A DNA stretch of 64,000 nucleotides, taken from the NCBI GenBank assembly GCA_033977485.1, contig CM066982.1, forward strand, positions 13,383,218 to 13,447,217, written 5' to 3'. Positions within the stretch are counted from its first letter, which is position 1, and each line of letters opens with the position of its first letter. Below the pieces are notes generated by a model. The model was not told where the DNA came from. It saw only the letters and a list, made by a program, of their open reading frames with translations, and did no database searches. The stretch is from Hydrangea macrophylla (Eukaryota; Streptophyta; Magnoliopsida; Cornales; Hydrangeaceae). A program made the position numbers and the translations under genes. Positions 57,591-64,000 of this stretch are shown piece by piece.

Positions 57591-57640
57591 CTCTCTCTCT
57601 CTAGATTCTTCTTCCAAATCTCTCTCTCTCTCTCTCTCTC
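57557..57640. repeat. (ATCT)n and (CT)n microsatellites
   Basis: About nine ATCT units followed by CT runs (57,557-57,602) and a second CT run (57,616-57,640), in the likely promoter or 5' UTR of the F-box gene. Confidence 0.9.
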
Positions 57641-57989
57641 AATTTATTCTTCAATTTCGTGTGATTACTTTGCAATTCAGTTTCATTGAACATTTATGAA
57701 GAATCATGTTTCTAGAAAAGGAGAACAACGAGTCTGCTGATAAAGGTATGTTTGAGCGTTAATTTTTATATACATCATTTCTTAGGCAAACATTTGAGTC
57801 TCTGCATGTATGGAGATTTATCCATCTTGAACTTCATTGGTGTCAATGGGATGTTATCTGATTTTTATTTCTTAAGCTTTTTTTTTTCTTCTTTTTTTAT
57901 GCTTCAGATTTTCTTGGAATAGGGGTATATGGGGATTTTGATCGATCTTTCTTCTCAAGCTTTTAGGTTTCGTAATTGTTGGTGTGATG

Positions 57990-58140
<151 letters not shown>

Positions 58141-58299
58141 ACTTTGGAGATGGACAATTGAAGAGGAGAAAGGGATAGGTTTTGAACAGTTTTTAAATGG
58201 AGAAATGGAGATTTAAAAGTATGAAGAATAAGACAATTGTTATTGATGAAAAATGGGTTAATCTAACTGGTATGAATTCAAGATAATAAACTAGGGGTT

Positions 58300-60552
58300 T
58301 GCCACACCCTAATTTTTAGACAACCAATTATTAATCAAGGGAGACCCTCAACCAATATCTAGCTATCAAATCATCAGGGGTGATTGTAATATAAAAACAT
58401 CACACAGTTTGAAGAGGATAAATCATAACTCACTCGTGCAAAAGTAACGGTCAACATCCAACCATAAAAGTCAAACCAAGATTAAAATCCAACTCTAAAA
58501 CTTAATAAATATCTAGAAAGGACACTTCACTAAAACAATATCTTAAGTTATCAAATGACCCACAATGCCAGAAATTTATTACTAAACTCCCTAAAGTGAA
58601 ATAAAAGCAAATAAAGAGAAACAGCACAAGACTCCATATGCCTCCTGCTGCCAGGTGCCACGACCTCCCTACTAGCCCTACAAATTTTGATCGGCTACAC
58701 TCCAACAAGAACGCACCTGCGAGAAAAAAAACCTCAACGGGTCAGTCACATGACTGATATGAGTTAAACCACACATACAACATCGGGATCACACATTGAT
58801 CCTTTAACTACCATTCACAGCATTAACTCGGGCAAGAGAGTAGTTCCACTTCACATATCGGGACGAGCGGTAGTTTCCCTTTATGTGGTGGCCATGCAGT
58901 TTTCACCTGAATTTAAATAAAATACCACTTACCTTTCGTCACATGATGAGTCAATACCTGCATAATGTTAGTGGACCCACCATCCTGCAACCACAAAGAT
59001 TTATAATAACAGAATACCACAAGATTATGCAGAACTACTAGTACTATGATATAGCAAGAATTAACATCATAATTTACTCACTACACATCCAAAATAAATA
59101 TATAAAAAAAGAACAGAAGTCAAGGAAACCAACATTTTAGATCTATTAACTCATCAGAAATTTAATTAACAATAATCCTCTTACTTAAATAAACGATTCA
59201 TTATTCAATTTCCTAGGTTCACCACTTGGATACCCTCCATGGTATACCCACACATATATCCCATGTGTGCCTGGACATACTACCAGCATCCACTCCGGTG
59301 CCAGTTTGGTTGGGGTATCAACCAAACCAGGTGTACACAACGGAAGACTGGTCAATATGTCTAGACGTCTAACAAATAAGCCTGGCATAAGGCTTAGGTC
59401 AACTTGATCATGAAGCCACTAGCAAAAAGGTACACTCAGCAAGTCGAGCTACCAAAAAAAATATCACAACTGGGAGTGGTGAACACTAAGGAACTTGAAA
59501 CCATTTTGTATTCTCGAAATTATAAAATTTCATCTGACTCAACGTTAATGACTATCGCCCATTTTTTTATAGCTCAACATTATATGAGAATTCATGTATC
59601 TCTAAGTAATTTTCGTTAAGTCATACTAACGAATAAAAATCCACAAAGAAATTCATATTCCCCCAATTGCGCATGTTTAACCATACTACAAACTACTACT
59701 GAAATCTTAAATTTCTGCCCAAACGGTGCAGAATAAGAAAAAACTTAAAACACGAAAAGTGTGCAGAATCACGTTTTACACAAGACTAGCAGACAGAATA
59801 TTTAAATTCAATGCCACGATTTTCTAACATTTTTTTGAAGTTTCTGCAATTATGTGAATAATAAAAAACAAATTTCGCATATATTTCTTAATTATCATGA
59901 GTCTTTCACGTAAGGTTTCATCAAACTAACTATTTACCTAACCCTTTTGGATACCCTAAGGTCATAATCACAAAGTCACACGAAGGGAAAAGAGATTTGT
60001 ATATTAATTTGACAATAACAACGTGCAATCCAATACAACAATTTAACTCTAATACGGAGCAATTAAATTAAACATGCAAGAGTTTGGTTTACTCGCATAC
60101 ATATATATACATATGTGTATTCACCGAGTTGATAAAAAATCGACAACCACAAATGCTCCGCGATTCCACACGTGCCCACGAACCCTAGACCCTTCTTCTT
60201 TTTTTTTTCTTCCCTTTTCTTCTTCTTCTTCTTCTTCTTCTTCTTCTTCTTCTTCTTCTCTCTCTCTCTCTTCGGTGGCTGTGCAGTGTTCTCCAATGTT
60301 TCTTTTGGATTCACAATGTTTTAACCTAATATATTATATCATATGTCTATAGGTGATACACACCCACATATATTTTAATAACTCACACATGCACACACTG
60401 ATAACAAACTTTTGAGTTTTTAATGAAATTTCTTTAGGGTGTAAGACACTCGCACAAATATTTGTATACTAACCACATTAATAATACAAACAAAATCATA
60501 AAAAATACTAATTAAACACTAAAACTATTTAAAAAATATTCAGGGTATTACA
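58300..60552 (-). mobile_element. Solo LTR in F-box intron, TSD GGGTT
   Basis: Starts TGCCACACCC and ends GGGTATTACA. The perfect TSD GGGTT lies at 58,295-58,299 and 60,553-60,557. It is related to the solo LTR at 39,689-42,375. The duplicated intron copy near 61,528-61,550 (AAACTAGGGTTTTCATT) shows the empty site. It has a (CTT)n/(CT)n tract at 60,190-60,271. Confidence 0.9.
59690..59850 (-). repeat. Shared LTR leader module, copy 5
   Basis: Plus strand: CTACTACTGAAAT, TTTCTGCCCAAACGGTGCAG, CACGAAAAGTGTGCAGAATC, CGTTTTAC. It lies about 700-860 bases from the sense-strand LTR start, as in copy 4. Confidence 0.65.
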
Positions 60553-61388
60553 GGGTTTCATTATTACCTAATAATCAAATCAAATCATGTTGTGTAAGGC
60601 ACTAATTAGACCAAGAAATCAAACTTTTTTTTTTTGCAACATCATGAATAAACCAGAAATGGGATATCATTATCAATAGTGAAATTCCAATGACTTGCTC
60701 TATTTTGGGTTCTGTACACATTGATTAATTTCAATTTTGGTTTCAATGGCAGGGATAAAGGTGGACAGAATAAGTTCACTCTCGAATGACTTGTTTCACC
60801 GTATCCTCTCCTTCGCTAACATCTCTGACGCTATTTGATCTAGTGCTTTGTCATGTAGATGGAGGAGTTTTTGGACCACTCTGCCTTTTGTCACCATTGA
60901 CAGTTCAAATTTTATGGGTGGTAGGTGGAAGGCTTTTCAGCCAATCATAATGCGCCTAATTATTGGCCGCGACTAATGCTTGGAGGGAATGGTTTTGAAA
61001 TGAGCCTCGCGACTAATGCTTTGATTAACATGCTATAAGGCTGTCCTAATCTCAAGACCCTTACTCTCAGTAGTTCCTTTACCCAGGGGTTCAACTGCAC
61101 CCATATTCTTTCCATTGCACTTAAGAGGCTGGAACTTGAGTATAGTTTAAGTTTCGATTTTAGCAAACTTGAGGTAAGTATTAATGCGCCTTGTATGATG
61201 TCTTTAGACATTAATTCTTTTCAACCTTTTAGGTTGAAAATCCCCAGAGTTCTTTAAGGGATTTGACAATCAATACTTTTCGGTACGAGGTTGACAATAT
61301 CTCAGACTATTACATCGTTCGACACAGCGCATCCCTCTTTTCAATGCTTCAGCAGTTTAGTACTACTTCAGTAGTGACCCTCCCTTGG

Positions 61389-61737
61389 ACAATTGAAGAA
61401 GAGATGGGTTTTGAAATTTTTTTAAATGGAGAAATGGAGATTTAAAAGTATAGAAGAATAAGACAATTGTAATTGATGAAAAAGTGGGTTAATCTAACTG
61501 GGTTTGAATTCATGATAATCAAACTAGGGTTTTCATTATTATTCAATAATCAAATTAAATAAAATCAAATCATGCTGTGTAAGGCATAATTGGACCAAGA
61601 AATCAAACAAACTTTTTTTTACAGCATCATGAATAAACTAGAAATGGAATATCATTATCAACAGTGAATTTCTGATGGCTTGCTTTGTTTAGGGTTCTGT
61701 ACACACTAATTAGTTTCAATTCTGGTTTCAATGGCAG
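61389..61737 (+). other. Duplicated intron segment between F-box copies
   Basis: 61,388-61,540 repeats 58,150-58,299 of intron 1 (GGACAATTGAAGA, GAGAAATGGAGATTTAAAAG), and 61,540-61,737 repeats 60,553-60,752. It shows that the tandem unit begins inside intron 1. No gene of its own. Confidence 0.75.
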
Positions 61738-62452
61738 GGATAAAACTGGACAGAATACGTTCACTCTCAGATGACTTGCTTTACTATATCCTCTCCTTCG
61801 CTGACATCTCTGACGCTATTCGATCTAGTGCTTTATCATGGAGATGGAGGAGTTTGTGGACCAATCTGCCTTTTATTAGCATTGACAGTTCAAATTTTAT
61901 GGGTGGTGGGAAGCTTTTCAGCCTATCATAATGTGCCTAATTGTTGACCGAAATGAAACCTCTTCAATCTACTCTTTGCTAATTCATATAGGTAGAACCT
62001 TTACTGTGAACTCTGAGGTTTTCGATGCTGTTATCAAGTATGCCATCTTCCATCAACTTTGGGAGCTGCGTATATACGCGTATCGGGTGGGAGATCTGTG
62101 TATCCCTCCAACGGTATTCCATTGCCCTACATTGACAAGGCTAGACATTCATAGTATTATGGGTCATTTCGTTCTTCGATAATCGGGGTTGCAGTTACCC
62201 AGGTTTAGCACTATAGACTTGGAGGGAGTGGGGTTTGGAATGAGCATCGCAACTAATACTTTAAGGAACATGTTGTCAGATTGTCTTAATCTCAAGACCC
62301 TTACTCTCAACAGTTGTTTTACCCCGGGATTCAAGTGCACTCATATTATTTCCACTACACTTGAGAGGCTAAAATTTGAGTATAGTTTAAGTTTCGATTT
62401 TAGCGAACATGAGCTAAGTGTTAAAGCGTCGAATATGATGTCTTTAGAGGGG
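61738..62452 (+). pseudogene. F-box/FBD-type gene, copy 2, broken
   Basis: The exon starts after the AG at 61,736-61,737, at the same place as copy 1; an ATG at 61,731 is also in frame. The F-box is intact: K-L-D-R-I-R-S-L-S-D-D-L-L, I-L-S-F-A-D-I-S, R-S-S-A-L-S-W-R-W-R-S-L-W. A 4-base loss near 61,905-61,912, relative to copy 1, shifts the frame. From 61,931 the leucine-rich part continues (Y-S-L-L-I-H-I-G-R-T, R-L-D-I-H-S) with a TAA at 62,180. Homology stops at about 62,450 in a minisatellite. It has no exon 1 of its own because the duplication began in the intron. It is a truncated paralogue of copies 1 and 3. Confidence 0.75.
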
Positions 62453-62548
62453 TGAACGCACTAGGGCAGCGGTGGTACTAGAGGGGTGAATGCACTGGGG
62501 CAACGATATTACTAGATGGGTGAACATACTGGGGCAGTGGTAGTATTG
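62447..62548. repeat. 34-bp minisatellite, three units
   Basis: GA(G/T)GGGTGAA starts at 62,447, 62,481 and 62,515, exactly 34 bases apart, with a shared ACTGGGGCA core. It lies at the point where F-box copy 2 breaks off. Confidence 0.85.
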
Positions 62549-62786
62549 GATGGTAGCTGTCCCCTCTTGGTGCCTCGTGTAAGTATGACTCTGCACGTGG
62601 GTCCGGGGGGCACTTAAATCCTTTTTGGGAAACAGTCACATGCTACTCACATGGACCTCTATGTTTTGGATACAGGTTAAGATGTCCTCTATGTGGAGAT
62701 TAATCATTAGAATTGTTCGAGACATATGATGCTGGGTGTGATGTGGACACACGCCACACAGTTGGCTATTACCGATTACCTACAGA
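62549..62786. other. Spacer between F-box copy 2 and transposase fragment
   Basis: No ORF. Ends in a pyrimidine-poor TTACCTACAG that could be a splice acceptor for the transposase fragment. Confidence 0.4.
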
Positions 62787-63048
62787 TTAAATGAAGACCC
62801 AAACTGGAAGGTAGATGTAATGAAAAATAAAGTGTGAGGAGAGATTAGATGGTAAATGTATCTGATAATAAAGTGTATCGAGCAAAAAATAGACCTTTGA
62901 AAATATTTGAAGGAAAACATAGGGAGCAATATTTGAGGTTGTGGGATTATTGTAAGATGATACGAAGGCAAAATGTTGGCAGTCAAGTTAAGCTTATAAT
63001 GAAAAGGACTAGTTTGAATTTAGCACCACTATTTCAGAGTCTTTTTTT
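62787..63048 (+). pseudogene. Mutator-like (MULE) transposase fragment
   Basis: The translated fragments read N-E-D-P-N-W-K-V-D-V-M, then after a frame change V-S-D-N-K-V-Y-R-A-K, G-K-H-R-E-Q-Y-x-R-L-W-D-Y and R-R-Q-N-V-G-S. These match the region before the catalytic core of MuDR-type transposases (Y-R-A-K, L-W-D-Y and N-P-G-S boxes). Only about 85 codons remain. It runs into F-box copy 3 in the same frame at about 63,050. Confidence 0.7.
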
Positions 63049-63763
63049 CATGTATGAAACCTCTCCCATCTATTCTTTGCTGATTCATATAGGTAGAACC
63101 TTTACCATGAACTCTGAGGTTTTCAATGATGTTATCAAGTATGCCATCTCCCATTAACTTTAGGAGTAGCGTATATATGCGTATCGGTTGGGAGACCTGT
63201 GTATCCCTCCAGTGGTATTCTGTTGCCCTACATTGACGAGGCTAGACATTCATAGCATTCTAGGCCACTTTGTTCTTCCAGAATTGGGGTTGAATTTACC
63301 CAAGTTAAGCATTATGGACTTGGAGGGAGTGGTTTTTGAAATGAGCCTCGTGACTAATGCTTCGATTAACATGCTATTAGGCTATCCTAATCTCACGACC
63401 CTTACTCTCAGCAGTTGCTTTAACCAGGGGTTCAACTGTACACACATTGTTTCCACTGTACTTGAAAGGCTGGAACTTGAGTATAGTTTAAGTTTCAATT
63501 TTAGCAAACATGAGGTAAGTATTAATGCGCCTCGTATGATGTCTTTAGACATTAATTCTTTTCAACCTTTTAGGTTGAAAATTCCTCAGCACTCTTTGAG
63601 GGATTTGACAATCAATACTTTCTGGTACAAGGTTGACAATGTCTCGGACTATTACATCGTTCGACACAGCGTAGCCTTCCTTTCAGTGCTTCAGCAGTTC
63701 AGCACTGCTTTAGCATTGACTCTCCACTGGAATACCATTCATGTAATCTCTTATTTGGATTAA
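63049..63763 (+). pseudogene. F-box/FBD-type gene, copy 3, leucine-rich part only
   Basis: Begins inside the leucine-rich region (Y-S-L-L-I-H-I-G-R-T) with no F-box. Stops near 63,155-63,170 break the first part. From 63,188 an open frame of 191 codons covers the remaining repeats (G-D-L-C-I-P-P, R-L-D-I-H-S, L-T-L-S-S-C-F) and extends past the point where copies 1 and 2 are cut (S-L-R-D-L-T-I-N-T-F). It is joined upstream to the transposase fragment. A C-terminal FBD domain proper is not evident before the stop at 63,763. Confidence 0.7.
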
Positions 63764-64000
63764 TTTTAAATTCAGGCTACAGTCTTTTTATTTGTTTGCA
63801 GTGTTCTAAAATTGACCTAGGCGACCGCCTAGGCTCTAGGCGGAGCCTGAACGCCGCGATTTTTCCTAGGCGTTAGTAAAAATTGCCCAGGAGATTAGGC
63901 AAGCCCTAATGTCACGGGCTTTGAATTTTTTAACACCTTCCCATGCGGCACTTAGACTCACCCCCACTATTGTAAGATAAGTAAGCCTTGCTAGCACTCA
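63764..64000. other. Tail of window with CCTAGGCG repeat words
   Basis: Repeated CCTAGGCG, CGCCTAGG and TAGGCGGAGCC words (63,827-63,885) look like the edge of a dispersed repeat. No gene seen. Confidence 0.45.

Noticed and set aside
60063..60352. Lys- and Ser-rich ORFs
   Set aside because: Translation of the (CTT)n tract in the solo LTR.

Overview
This window is plant nuclear DNA, almost certainly from a eudicot with a repeat-rich genome. It holds Ty3/gypsy, copia-type, LINE, hAT-like and Mutator-like remnants, plant-type introns, F-box/FBD leucine-rich genes and long microsatellites. No host gene looks intact, and I see no rRNA, tRNA or CRISPR locus. Most of the 64 kb is a stack of mobile elements inserted into one another. 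The order of events can be read from target-site duplications (TSDs), which I matched by eye.

Region 1 (1-24,960): a minus-strand LINE spans the whole block. Its endonuclease half (23,994-24,960) and its RT half (1,290-3,624) are now 20 kb apart. It was hit by an LTR at the window edge (1-1,289), a small solo LTR (1,798-2,273, TSD AATAT) and a solo gypsy LTR (3,625-23,993, TSD ATGGA). Inside that solo LTR lie a complete but decayed Tat-lineage gypsy element (4,406-17,085, TSD TTTAC) and a 5'-truncated, rearranged chromovirus copy (18,355-23,495). The Tat element carries, antisense to its own genes, a three-exon plant mobile domain (PMD) gene (5,677-8,833).

Region 2 (25,750-39,306): three levels of nesting. 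Solo LTR B (25,750-39,306) contains solo LTR A (26,047-37,440), which contains a chromovirus (26,893-36,151, TSD TCTAA) with an uninterrupted 1,491-codon gag-pol frame. The two LTRs of this chromovirus are of different length and largely different sequence, although its ends share one TSD.

Region 3 (39,307-56,545): a MITE, a solo LTR (39,689-42,375, TSD ATAAC), unassigned AT-rich DNA, and an old LTR (from 43,687). That LTR is interrupted by a young Athila-like element (44,148-52,849, TSD GTACC) that encodes gag and protease only. Two hAT-like MITEs and a further LTR fragment follow.

Region 4 (56,546-64,000): the only host-gene territory. An F-box/FBD-type gene has been tandemly duplicated and broken. 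Its first intron holds a solo LTR (58,300-60,552, TSD GGGTT). A third copy is fused to a Mutator-like transposase fragment.

The most unusual signals are the mismatched LTR pair with sequence exchange between the two LTR types, a leader module shared by several LTR families, GC-rich palindromic cassettes sitting in otherwise AT-rich LTRs, the antisense PMD gene, and a chromovirus copy whose pol tail is fused in frame ahead of its RT.
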